A stretch of 64,000 bases of DNA, from NCBI GenBank assembly GCA_958370785.1, contig CATXKN010000009.1, forward strand, positions 32,074-96,073, read 5' to 3'. The DNA is from an uncultured Collinsella sp. GTDB lineage: Bacteria; Actinomycetota; Coriobacteriia; Coriobacteriales; Coriobacteriaceae. The notes beneath the pieces were generated by a model. That model made no database searches. It was not told the origin of the DNA and saw only the letters and a list, made by a program, of their open reading frames with translations. The translations under genes were made by a program, and so were the position numbers. Of this stretch, positions 1 to 7,304 are shown in pieces (position 1 is the stretch's first letter; every line of letters starts with the position of its first letter).

Positions 1-1
1 A

Positions 2-1444
2 AACATCAAGTTCCCCGAGGGTTTCTATTGGGGTGGCGCCACCGCCGCCAACCAGTTTGAGGGCGCTTGGAACGTGGACGGCCGCGGTCCTTCGGTCGAC
101 GACCATTTCTTGGGCGGCAGCTACAAGGAGCCGCGTCAGATTACGATCGACATCGACCCCAACCGCTTCTACCCCAACCATGACGGCATCGATTTCTACC
201 ATCACTACGAGGAGGATATCGCGCTGTTCGCCGAGATGGGCTTCAACATGTTCCGCATGTCTATCTCTTGGAGCCGTATCTTCCCCAACGGCGACGACGC
301 TGAGCCCAACGAGGCCGGCCTCGCCTTCTACGACCGCGTTTTCGACTGCCTGCGCGCTCACAACATCGAGCCGCTCGTGACCCTGTCGCACTACGAGATG
401 CCCTATCACCTGGTCGAGAAGTACAACGGCTGGGCGAGCCGCGAGCTCATCGGCTTCTTTGAGAAGTACTGCCAGACCGTCTTCGACCGCTATCAGGACA
501 AGGTCAAGTTCTGGCTCACCTTCAACGAGATCAACTGCGGTACCCAGGACATGGGCAACCTCTTTGAGACCAGCATGATCCAGGGCTTTGAGGGCCCGGC
601 TTCGGCGGTCCACACTACGCCGCAGGAGCGTATGCAGGCGCTGCATCACCAGTTTGTTGCCAGCGGCCGCGTCGTGCGCTACGCCCACGAGCACTACCCG
701 CAGTTTAAGATGGGCAACATGGACTGCTTCATCCTGTCCTATGCCGCCACGTGCGATCCGGCCGACGTGTTCGCCACACAGCAGGAGATGAATACCATGA
801 ACTGGTACTGCTCCGACGTGCAGGTGCGCGGTAAGTACCCGTTTTATGCCAAGCGCTTCTGGGCCGAGAACGACGTTGAGCTCGTGATGGAGGACGGCGA
901 CCTGCAGGATATCGCCGACGGCAAGGTTGATTTCTACACCTTTAGCTACTACATGTCCGGCACCGTGGGCACCCACAAGGACCACGAGATGACCGAGGGC
1001 AACATGACCTTTGGCGGAAAGAACCCCTATCTGGAGTCCACCGACTGGGGCTGGCAGATCGATCCGCTGGGTCTGCGCATCGCCCTCAACGAGATTTACG
1101 CCCGCTATGAGATTCCGCTGATGGTGGTCGAGAACGGCATGGGCGCCTACGACGAGGTCGAGGAGGGCGGCTCCATCCACGACCCGTACCGCATTGCCTA
1201 CCTGCGCAGCCACATCAAAGCCATGGGCGAGGCCATTGCCGACGGCGTCGACTTGATCGCCTACACCTGGTGGGGTCCCATCGACCTGGTGTCCGCCGGC
1301 ACCGGCGAGATGCGCAAGCGCTACGGCTTTATCCACGTCGATAAGTACGATGACGGCATCGGTACCTACGAGCGCCGCCGCAAGGACAGCTTCTACGCCT
1401 ACCAGAAGATCATCAAGTCCAACGGCGCCGAGGGCCTGGAGTAA
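2..1444 (+). CDS. 6-phospho-beta-glucosidase (GH1), 5' end cut off by window
   Basis: Glycoside hydrolase family 1 enzyme, expected to split phosphorylated beta-glucosides delivered by a PTS in the cytoplasm. The frame is open from base 2 and begins with the usual GH1 N-terminus (FPEGFYWGGATAANQFEGA), so only a few codons and the start lie outside the window. About 480 codons are visible, close to full family length. The acid/base Glu is in TFNEIN (near base 520) and the nucleophile Glu in VVENGMG (near base 1130). The C-terminal stretch SAGTGEMRKRYGF has the Ser, Lys and Tyr that bind the 6-phosphate in phospho-glucosidases, which argues against a plain beta-glucosidase. A PTS EIIA follows 140 bp downstream but has its own promoter-like sequence. 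Confidence 0.9.
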   Translation, partial: NIKFPEGFYWGGATAANQFEGAWNVDGRGPSVDDHFLGGSYKEPRQITIDIDPNRFYPNHDGIDFYHHYEEDIALFAEMGFNMFRMSISWSRIFPNGDDAEPNEAGLAFYDRVFDCLRAHNIEPLVTLSHYEMPYHLVEKYNGWASRELIGFFEKYCQTVFDRYQDKVKFWLTFNEINCGTQDMGNLFETSMIQGFEGPASAVHTTPQERMQALHHQFVASGRVVRYAHEHYPQFKMGNMDCFILSYAATCDPADVFATQQEMNTMNWYCSDVQVRGKYPFYAKRFWAENDVELVMEDGDLQDIADGKVDFYTFSYYMSGTVGTHKDHEMTEGNMTFGGKNPYLESTDWGWQIDPLGLRIALNEIYARYEIPLMVVENGMGAYDEVEEGGSIHDPYRIAYLRSHIKAMGEAIADGVDLIAYTWWGPIDLVSAGTGEMRKRYGFIHVDKYDDGIGTYERRRKDSFYAYQKIIKSNGAEGLE

Positions 1445-1506
1445 TCGACAATATGAGTGCCGCTGGGGAATAGCCTTGGGATGGGCTCACGATTCGAGTC
1501 CCCACC

Positions 1507-1535
1507 TTAGCATTTGAACCATTTGGCACTATAAT
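1507..1535 (+). promoter_or_regulatory. Putative promoter of the PTS EIIA gene
   Basis: TATAAT at 1530-1535 lies 17 bp after TTAGCA at 1507-1512, which matches the -35 consensus at four of six positions. The 140-bp gap after the glucosidase holds this promoter, and the leader contains an imperfect palindrome (TAAGC...GCGC...GCGCTTA, about 1541-1566). The assignment rests on sequence match only. Confidence 0.5.
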
Positions 1536-1584
1536 CACCATAAGCATGCGCATAACGTTGCGCTTAATCAAGAGGAGAAAACGC

Positions 1585-2121
1585 ATGGGTCTGTTTGATA
1601 TGTTCAAGAAGAAGGCTGAGCCCGCGGCTGCCGCTGCTCCTGCCTCCATCTCTGCTTCTGCCGGCGCTGACGTGCTGTGCTCGCCCGTCAAGGGCAAGGT
1701 CGTCAAGATGGCCGACGTGCCCGACCCCGTCTTTAGCGGCGAGGTACTGGGCAAGGGCTGCGCCGTGTGGCCCGAGGACGACCTGGTCTACGCTCCCTGC
1801 GACGGCAAGGTGACCGTCACCATGGGTCACGCCGTGGGCCTGCAGTCCGATAGCGGCATCGAGGTCCTGGTGCACGTTGGTGTCGATACTGTCAACATGA
1901 ACGGTGATGGCTTCGAGGGCTTCGTCAAGGCCGACGATGTCGTTAAGGCTGGCCAGCCCATGCTCAAGATCGACCGTGCCAAGATCGCCGCTGCCGGCTA
2001 CAAAGACTGCGTCGTCGTGGCTGTGTCCAACACCGCCGAGTTCGCCGACGTCGAGCTCGCCGTCGAGGCCGAGTCTGCCGTCGCTGCTGGTGACGCCATC
2101 GTTAAGGTCGTCCGCAAGTAG
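1585..2121 (+). CDS. PTS EIIA component, glucose type
   Basis: Cytoplasmic phosphocarrier of the phosphotransferase system that passes phosphate from HPr to a sugar-specific EIIB. The 178-residue protein has a short amphipathic N-terminus (MGLFDMFKKK), an Ala-rich linker to about residue 30, then the EIIA-Glc fold (Pfam PTS_EIIA_1 type). The phosphorylated His is expected in VLVHVGVDTVNMNG. The ATG at 1585 is chosen over an in-frame ATG at 1546 because AGAGGAG sits directly before it. No EIIBC lies next to it, so it may serve a transporter encoded elsewhere. A strong terminator follows, so the gene is probably monocistronic. Confidence 0.88.
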   Translation: MGLFDMFKKKAEPAAAAAPASISASAGADVLCSPVKGKVVKMADVPDPVFSGEVLGKGCAVWPEDDLVYAPCDGKVTVTMGHAVGLQSDSGIEVLVHVGVDTVNMNGDGFEGFVKADDVVKAGQPMLKIDRAKIAAAGYKDCVVVAVSNTAEFADVELAVEAESAVAAGDAIVKVVRK

Positions 2122-2146
2122 ACTGCGACATCCAAAGGATGTGCAA

Positions 2147-2178
2147 GGGTGGTCGAATTGTCCGACCACCCTTTTTTA
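2147..2178 (+). terminator. Rho-independent terminator of the EIIA gene
   Basis: Perfect 9-bp stem GGGTGGTCG (2147-2155) / CGACCACCC (2163-2171) followed by a run of T. It lies 25 bp after the EIIA stop codon. Confidence 0.85.
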
Positions 2179-2189
2179 TTTCAAGACTT

Positions 2190-2890
2190 TAGTCTGCTGG
2201 CCGCGCAGCGGCCAGCTTTAAACCACCCGCTACGCGGGTGGAGACAAACGGCTTTACAAAGCCACCCCTCCGACCGATATTGACGATTGTTCAGGCCGTC
2301 AAGAATTCGAGTCGAAGGGGTGGTCGCCATGGCCCAGAAGGCCTACAGCCTTTCCCACACGAAGTGGATGTGCAAGTACCACATCGTGTTCACGCCGAAG
2401 TATAGGCGCAAAGTGATCTACAACCAAATCAGGAGCGACATAGGGGAGATCCTCAGGAAGCTGTGCGAGTACAAGGGGATCGAGATAATCGAGGGGCACC
2501 TGATGCCCGACCACGTGCACGTGCTGCTGGCGATCCCGCCGAAGTACAGCGTCGCGAGCGTCATGGGCTACCTGAAGGGGAAGAGCTCGCTGATGATATT
2601 CGACAGGCACGCCAACCTCAAGTACAAGTTCGGCAACAGGAAGTTCTGGGCGGAGGGCTACTACGTGTCCACCGTCGGCCTGAACGAGGCGACGATCGCC
2701 AAGTACATCAGGGAGCAGGAGTCCCACGACATCGCGCTGGACAAGCTGAGCGTGAAGGAGTACGAGGACCCCTTCAAGAGGGGGTGATCCCGCCGGTTCG
2801 ACCGGCGCGCCACGGGTCAAGATGCACTAGGCCTGGACGAAGTCCGGGCCCGCGCCTTTAGACGCGAGCCCGGGGCCCGTGGGTTATACC
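2190..2890 (+). mobile_element. IS200-type insertion sequence (tnpA only), approximate ends
   Basis: A Y1 transposase gene flanked by hairpin-rich ends, as in the IS200/IS605 family. The left side has three consecutive hairpins: GCTGGCCGC/GCGGCCAGC (2196-2216), CCACCCGC/GCGGGTGG (2223-2241) and GGCTTT/AAAGCC (2250-2263). The right side has an imperfect GC-rich hairpin at about 2847-2878 and GGGTTATACCC near 2881. No tnpB follows. Exact cleavage sites cannot be set without comparing an empty site. The element sits between the EIIA terminator and another hairpin at 2900. Confidence 0.75.
2329..2787 (+). CDS. tnpA: IS200/IS605-family TnpA transposase
   Basis: Single-strand DNA transposase of the HUH Y1 class that cuts at hairpin ends and joins them through a Tyr-DNA bond. 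The 152-residue length is typical. The HUH motif is in HLMPDHVHVLL, and a candidate catalytic Tyr lies in the C-terminal helix (TIAKYIREQE). The ATG at 2329 gives the usual N-terminus; an upstream in-frame start at 2287 adds 14 unlikely residues. The gene uses AGG Arg codons and ATA Ile codons far more than its neighbours, which suggests transfer. It appears intact. Confidence 0.92.
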   Translation: MAQKAYSLSHTKWMCKYHIVFTPKYRRKVIYNQIRSDIGEILRKLCEYKGIEIIEGHLMPDHVHVLLAIPPKYSVASVMGYLKGKSSLMIFDRHANLKYKFGNRKFWAEGYYVSTVGLNEATIAKYIREQESHDIALDKLSVKEYEDPFKRG

Positions 2891-2899
2891 CTAAGAGCA

Positions 2900-2925
2900 A
2901 ACCACCCTTTTTAAGGGTGGTTTTG
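2900..2925. terminator. Bidirectional-looking terminator after the IS
   Basis: AACCACCCTT (2900-2909) pairs with AAGGGTGGTT (2913-2922) and is followed by TT. It resembles the hairpin on the other side of the IS. The stretch from 2923 to 3104 shows only a probable promoter region for the lipoprotein gene. Confidence 0.65.
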
Positions 2926-3104
2926 ATTACAATGCGGCGGAACGTTTTATTGCGCGTTGGGCGGACCGGTAAACCGTTCGGACGTTAAATCGAGCCGACT
3001 GCGCCTTTGCTTTGCCGGGGGTGTTCGTTAGCGGCTAGTATGGCCTTATTGTTACGACGTGCACCGCATCGGGAAGCGCGGTGCCGCTTGTTGGGAGGAA
3101 TCTC

Positions 3105-3662
3105 ATGAAAAAGAAGCTGCTGCTTGTGCCCCTGATGACTGTTCTGGTCGCGTGCGTGGTTGTGCTTTCTGGCTGCGGAGGTCCTTCGGTTGAGGAGCTC
3201 ATCACCGAGGATCTTTCGACGCAGTTTGACGAGGTCAAGAACGGTGGCGACGACTTCCTCGCCGGCCTGGAAGAGGCCTCGGGCGACGAGTTCGAGCAGC
3301 TGGGCATCGATCCCAAGGAGTACGCCAAGAGCTATCTCGAGGGCTTTGACTACAAGATCGGCGACGTGACGGTCGATGAGGACAAGGGCACCGCGACTGC
3401 CGAGGTCACCATTACCTGCAAGTCCATGAACCAGATCGTTGAGGATTTTGCCACCCAGTACCAGGAGAAGGTCGCCGCGCTCGATTCGATGCCTTCCGAT
3501 GACGAGCTGTACAAGATGGCCGGTCAGGTTATGGTCGATGTGACCAAGGCTGCTAAGACCAAGGACACCAAGGTCACCTTCAAGTATTCCTGCAATGACG
3601 ACGGCGAGTGGTCTGCCGACGATTCCGCAACCAACGAGATGATGAATGCCATGATGAGCTAG
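3105..3662 (+). CDS. Lipoprotein of unknown function (DUF5105-like)
   Basis: The 185-residue product starts with a basic n-region and hydrophobic stretch ending in the lipobox LSGC (Cys about residue 24), so it should be lipidated and held on the outer face of the membrane. The mature part is acidic and helical, with alternating EVTITCKS-type strands, and resembles small DUF5105-like lipoproteins of Gram-positive anaerobes. The ATG at 3105 follows GGGAGG at good spacing. It stands alone and a structured repeat begins 4 bp after the stop. No substrate can be named. Confidence 0.75.
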   Translation: MKKKLLLVPLMTVLVACVVVLSGCGGPSVEELITEDLSTQFDEVKNGGDDFLAGLEEASGDEFEQLGIDPKEYAKSYLEGFDYKIGDVTVDEDKGTATAEVTITCKSMNQIVEDFATQYQEKVAALDSMPSDDELYKMAGQVMVDVTKAAKTKDTKVTFKYSCNDDGEWSADDSATNEMMNAMMS

Positions 3663-3666
3663 GGGA

Positions 3667-3925
3667 GTTACGGCGTTTTACCAAACGCCGTAACTGCTCG
3701 ACGCTGCGCGGGCACCAGAGCGACAACTTGTCATTCAAAGAGGACGGCACGACCAGAAGGTCTATGCCGTCCTCTTTTCATGCCAATTTGTTCGCTCTGG
3801 TGCCCGCTCACTGTCCGTCCTCTACCTGTGGCGTTGCCACGGTAGTCATTGGGGCGGCACTTGGGGACGTTCCTTTTCTGCCGGCAGTTGGGGACACTCC
3901 TTTGGTGCAGGGGCAGCTAAAAGAG
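3667..3925 (+). repeat. Composite structured repeat, copy 1 (family E)
   Basis: First of two related intergenic elements; the other is at 23091-23400. In order it holds a perfect 12-bp hairpin (3667-3678/3683-3694), a 15-bp outer stem GCGGGCACCAGAGCG (3708-3722) / CGCTCTGGTGCCCGC (3793-3807), an inner terminator-like hairpin (3740-3774), a conserved tail CTGTCCGTCCTCTACCTG (from 3811), then GGTAGTCATTGGGG and GGGGACGTTCC / GGGGACACTCC motifs to about 3925. It begins right behind a stop codon. No coding frame in it looks real. Confidence 0.8.
3740..3779 (+). terminator. Terminator-like hairpin inside family E copy 1
   Basis: GAGGACGGCA (3740-3749) pairs with TGCCGTCCTC (3765-3774), followed by TTTTC. 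The loop carries a second small stem GACC-AGAA-GGTC (3751-3762) that is identical in copy 2. Confidence 0.75.
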
Positions 3926-3964
3926 TCCCGTCCCACATTAGCTACCCGTGGGAGGAATGAGCGG

Positions 3965-4633
3965 TTACTCGCCCAAGATCAGCTCGGCGAGTGCGTCCTG
4001 GGTGTCCACCACGTAGTCGGCGCCGGCGGCTTCCAGCTCTGCGCGGCCGCGGAAGCCCCAGCTGACGCCCGCGCTCTTAAGGCCGGCGTTGTGGCCGGTC
4101 AGAACATCGACATTCGAATCGCCCACATAGAGTGTGGTTGCCGGATCGGCACCCAGCTCTTCCATCACATGTAGCGTGACGGGTGCTTCGGGCTTAGGCG
4201 GAAACGCATCGACACGGCCCTGCACCAGTGCAAAGCGCTCGGAACCAAAGTATTTCTCGATAAGCGGGGCTGCCGAGACGTGGTCCTTGTTGGTGAGCAC
4301 GGCAAGCTGAGCGCCCGCTGCGCGCAGGCGGTCGAGCATCTCAATCGTGCCGGCATAGGGGGTGGTGTGGTCCTCCTTGTGCTCGCCGTAATAAGCTCTA
4401 AACTCAGCAAGCGTTTGCTCAAAGGCGCGCCCGTCGCCCGCATACTCGGCGGGCATAAAGCGCTCGACCAGCTTGAGCATGCCGTTTCCCACCTTATAGC
4501 GGTATTCGTCAACGGCAAACGTGGGCCAACCGTGCATCTCGCAGGTGTGGTTGCCGGCGGCCGCCAGATCCTCGAGCGTGTTGAGGAGGGTGCCGTCTAA
4601 ATCAAAAATCACATGGGAAAAAGCTGCTGCCAT
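3965..4633 (-). CDS. HAD-family phosphatase, phosphoglycolate-phosphatase-like
   Basis: Predicted cytoplasmic HAD subfamily IA phosphohydrolase of 222 residues. The nucleophile motif is FDLDGTLLNT near the N-terminus, motif II is in VLTNKDH, and the Mg-binding acidic motif is GDSNVDVLTG. A cap domain lies between them. The ATG at 4633 puts the DxD motif about 10 residues in; a longer in-frame start at 4765 adds a low-complexity leader and is less likely. Substrate cannot be read from the sequence; phosphoglycolate, sugar phosphates and nucleotides are all possible. It is 125 bp downstream of hypE and probably separate from the hyp operon. Confidence 0.85.
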   Translation of the reverse strand: MAAAFSHVIFDLDGTLLNTLEDLAAAGNHTCEMHGWPTFAVDEYRYKVGNGMLKLVERFMPAEYAGDGRAFEQTLAEFRAYYGEHKEDHTTPYAGTIEMLDRLRAAGAQLAVLTNKDHVSAAPLIEKYFGSERFALVQGRVDAFPPKPEAPVTLHVMEELGADPATTLYVGDSNVDVLTGHNAGLKSAGVSWGFRGRAELEAAGADYVVDTQDALAELILGE

Positions 4634-4758
4634 GGGTGCTCCTGCCGTTTGGGTTATAGGACGCACCCATGATACCGGGCTGGCATGTCGGGCGTGTTTG
4701 AAATCTGAACAACTTTGACTGCTGTGTATCGGGCCGCGCTGCCCGACCATCTCTGTCG

Positions 4759-5793
4759 TTAGCAAATTCTCGGCAGCTGCTCTCCTACGAGCATGTCGAG
4801 GATGCGGGTCGATCCCCAGCCGGTGCGTACGCGCACGGCGGGTCGAGCGCCCTCGGCAAGCGGCAGCACGCGACCGATGATGGCGGCGTTCTCGCCGTAG
4901 CGGGCGGCGCGCATGGCCGCCAGCGCGGCGTCGGCCTGCTCGGCCGGCACGACGGCAACCATCTTGCCCTCGTTTGCCACCTGCAGAACGTCGTAACCGA
5001 GCATCTCACATGCCGCCTGCACGTCGGGGCGCACGGGCACGGCATTCTCGTCGATCTCCATGGCAACGCCGCTGGCCTGGGCAAACTCGTTGAGCGTGGA
5101 TGCCAGGCCGCCGCGCGTGGGGTCGCGGAAGCAGCGGGTGTCGGGGGCGGCGGCGAGCACGTCGGCAATCAGATGATTGAGAGGCGCAGCGTCGCTTTCG
5201 ATGTTGCTTGAAAACGCCAAGCCCTCGCGTTGGCTCATGATGGCGATGCCGTGGTCGCCCAACGTACCCGATACCAGAATGAAATCGCCGGGCCGACAGT
5301 TTGCACCGCTGAGCGCTATGCCCGCGGGCACTTCGCCCACGCCGGCGGTATTGATGTAGACGCCGTCGGCACCGCCACGCTCGACCACCTTGGTGTCGCC
5401 GGTGATAATCTTCACGCCTGCCTCATGTGCCGTTTCGGCCATGGTCTGCACAATCTGGCGCAGCTTGTCCATGGGATAGCCCTCTTCGAGGATAAAACCG
5501 CATGAGAGGTAGCGCACGTTAGCGCCCGAGGTCGCAACGTCGTTGACGGTTCCGCATACGGCGAGGCGGCCGATATTGCCGCCGGGGAAGAACTGCGGCG
5601 TTACCACAAAGCTGTCGGTCGACATGGCGATTCGCCCGCTTGCGGGCAGCGCGGCGACACCGGCATCGTTGCCTGCAAGCAGCTCGGGCGATCCAAAGGC
5701 ATCCAGAAAGACCTCATCGATAATGCGCTTCATCATCTGGCCGCCGGAGCCGTGGCCCAGCAGGACAGTGCTATCGGTAACGCTATGGGACAT
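4759..5793 (-). CDS. hypE: Hydrogenase maturation protein HypE
   Basis: HypE dehydrates the thiocarbamate formed by HypF to thiocyanate, which becomes the CN ligands of the [NiFe] centre. The 344-residue protein has the AIR-synthase-like fold: LLGHGSGGQMM near the N-terminus and GNDAGVAALP shortly after. It ends in PRIC, the C-terminal Cys that carries the carbamoyl group. It is the last gene of the leftward hyp run, 48 bp after hypD. All features fit a working HypE. Confidence 0.96.
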   Translation of the reverse strand: MSHSVTDSTVLLGHGSGGQMMKRIIDEVFLDAFGSPELLAGNDAGVAALPASGRIAMSTDSFVVTPQFFPGGNIGRLAVCGTVNDVATSGANVRYLSCGFILEEGYPMDKLRQIVQTMAETAHEAGVKIITGDTKVVERGGADGVYINTAGVGEVPAGIALSGANCRPGDFILVSGTLGDHGIAIMSQREGLAFSSNIESDAAPLNHLIADVLAAAPDTRCFRDPTRGGLASTLNEFAQASGVAMEIDENAVPVRPDVQAACEMLGYDVLQVANEGKMVAVVPAEQADAALAAMRAARYGENAAIIGRVLPLAEGARPAVRVRTGWGSTRILDMLVGEQLPRIC

Positions 5794-5841
5794 ATCGAAA
5801 ACTCCAATCGTGGGTGGTGCCGGTGTGCGGGTGCGTCTGGG

Positions 5842-6954
5842 CTAGTCGCGGTAGCGGTAGTACGCCGCGCAGCTGCCTTCGGAGCTCACCATGCAGGGGC
5901 CGACGGGGTGTTCGGGCGTACAGGTGCGGCCGAACAACGGGCAGTCGCTCGGCGTGATGGCACCGCGCAGCACGTCGCCGCAGCGGCATCCGCGTGGCTC
6001 GACCGTCGCCTCAACGGGCACATCAAAGCGGGCGCGCGCATCAAAGCATGAGAACTCAGGGCGGATGGAAAGACCCGAGTTGGCAATCGGTCCCAGCCCG
6101 CGCCACGTGGTGTCGCACGGCTCAAATACCTGCTCGACCAGCTGGCGCGCTACGGGATTGCCGTCTGCATTGACGCCACGGCGGTAGGCGTTGTCGATCG
6201 CCGGCCTGTGCTCGACAATCATCTGGACCAGCATGCAGATACCCTGCAGAATATCGACCGGCTCAAATCCCGTGACCACGCCGGGGGTCTCGAACTCGTC
6301 GACCAAAAAGCTAAAGGGCGCCAAGCCCGTGATGGTAGCGACGTGACCAGGCAGGATAAAGCCGTCGATGGTCGTCTCGGGGTCGTTGGAGATCGCACGC
6401 AGAGCCGGCGGCGTGGTCTTGTGAGCACAGTAGACCGAGAAGTTCTGGAGCCCGCGCGCGTCGGCCTCCAGGATAGCGGCGGCAATGGTGGGCGTTGTGG
6501 TCTCAAAGCCGACGCCCATAAAGATGACCGGACGTTCGGGATTTTGCTCGGCAATGTCGAGCGCGTCGAGCGGAGAGTAGACGATGCGGATGTCGCGCCC
6601 CGCCGCCTTTTGCGCGGCAAGCGAGGTGGACGATCCAGGCACGCGCATCATGTCGCCAAAGGTGGTGATGATGGCGCCGTCCATGTTGGAAAGCGCGATT
6701 GCGTGATCGATGTCGCGGTTGGCGGTGACGCAAACGGGGCATCCCGGGCCGCTTAGCAGTTTGAGCCCCGTCGGCATAATGGAGCGAAAGCCATAGCGGC
6801 CAATGCTCACGGTATGCGTACCGCAGACTTCCATAAGGTTGATGCTGCGGTTGCCGACAAGCTCATGAATACGATCGATGAGCTCGCGAGCCAGCTTGGG
6901 GTCGCGAAATGCCGAAAAGTCGATACCGGAGCGAACCGGCTGCGCCGCCGCCAC
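5842..6954 (-). CDS. hypD: Hydrogenase maturation protein HypD
   Basis: Fe-S protein that works with HypC as the scaffold on which the Fe(CN)2CO unit is built. The 370-residue product has the conserved motifs CGTHTV, GPGCPVCVT and GVGFETTTP, and the C-terminal Cys-rich segment with GCRCGDVL and CPLFGRTC that binds the [4Fe-4S] cluster. Its start overlaps the hypC stop by one base, which implies translational coupling with its partner. Confidence 0.97.
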   Translation of the reverse strand: MAAAQPVRSGIDFSAFRDPKLARELIDRIHELVGNRSINLMEVCGTHTVSIGRYGFRSIMPTGLKLLSGPGCPVCVTANRDIDHAIALSNMDGAIITTFGDMMRVPGSSTSLAAQKAAGRDIRIVYSPLDALDIAEQNPERPVIFMGVGFETTTPTIAAAILEADARGLQNFSVYCAHKTTPPALRAISNDPETTIDGFILPGHVATITGLAPFSFLVDEFETPGVVTGFEPVDILQGICMLVQMIVEHRPAIDNAYRRGVNADGNPVARQLVEQVFEPCDTTWRGLGPIANSGLSIRPEFSCFDARARFDVPVEATVEPRGCRCGDVLRGAITPSDCPLFGRTCTPEHPVGPCMVSSEGSCAAYYRYRD

Positions 6955-7214
6955 TAGTATGCCTCGGCCGGGTTGGTGGCGAGCTGGTCCTCTTCGGCCA
7001 GCTCGGCCATGGTATTGACGAGCTCGAGTGTCTCTTGGGCTTCCTGCTCGTCGACAATCTGAATGCCAAAGCCGGCGTGCACGAGAATATAGTCGCCTAC
7101 CTGCGCCGTCGGCACGAGGCGCAGCGAAACGGGGCGCTCGATGCCCATCATGTCGACGGTCGCCTTAAGGTCGTCGTCGCGTTTGACCACTTTACCGGGA
7201 ACGGCAAGGCACAT
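6954..7214 (-). CDS. hypC: Hydrogenase maturation chaperone HypC
   Basis: Small chaperone (86 residues) that carries the iron unit to the hydrogenase large subunit. It begins MCLAVPGKV; Cys2 is the essential residue exposed after removal of Met1. The beta-barrel core continues with VSLRLVPTAQVGDYILVHAGFGIQ. It overlaps hypD and lies 90 bp after hypF. Confidence 0.96.
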   Translation of the reverse strand: MCLAVPGKVVKRDDDLKATVDMMGIERPVSLRLVPTAQVGDYILVHAGFGIQIVDEQEAQETLELVNTMAELAEEDQLATNPAEAY

Positions 7215-7304
7215 AATGTTCCCCTTTTATACGTTTTGCGCTGGATAGGCGCCTAATTACCCATCAGTTGATGGTAGCGCTCGCGGGAGTCACGAGCAAA
7301 CGCG

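Noticed and set aside
2190..2900. TnpB/omega-RNA pair in the IS
   Set aside because: Only the Y1 transposase is present; there is no room for tnpB and no guide-like 3' RNA end could be recognised.
3608..4174. 188-codon frame running from the lipoprotein end through the repeat
   Set aside because: No ribosome site, starts inside a real gene and covers hairpins and the antisense of the phosphatase.
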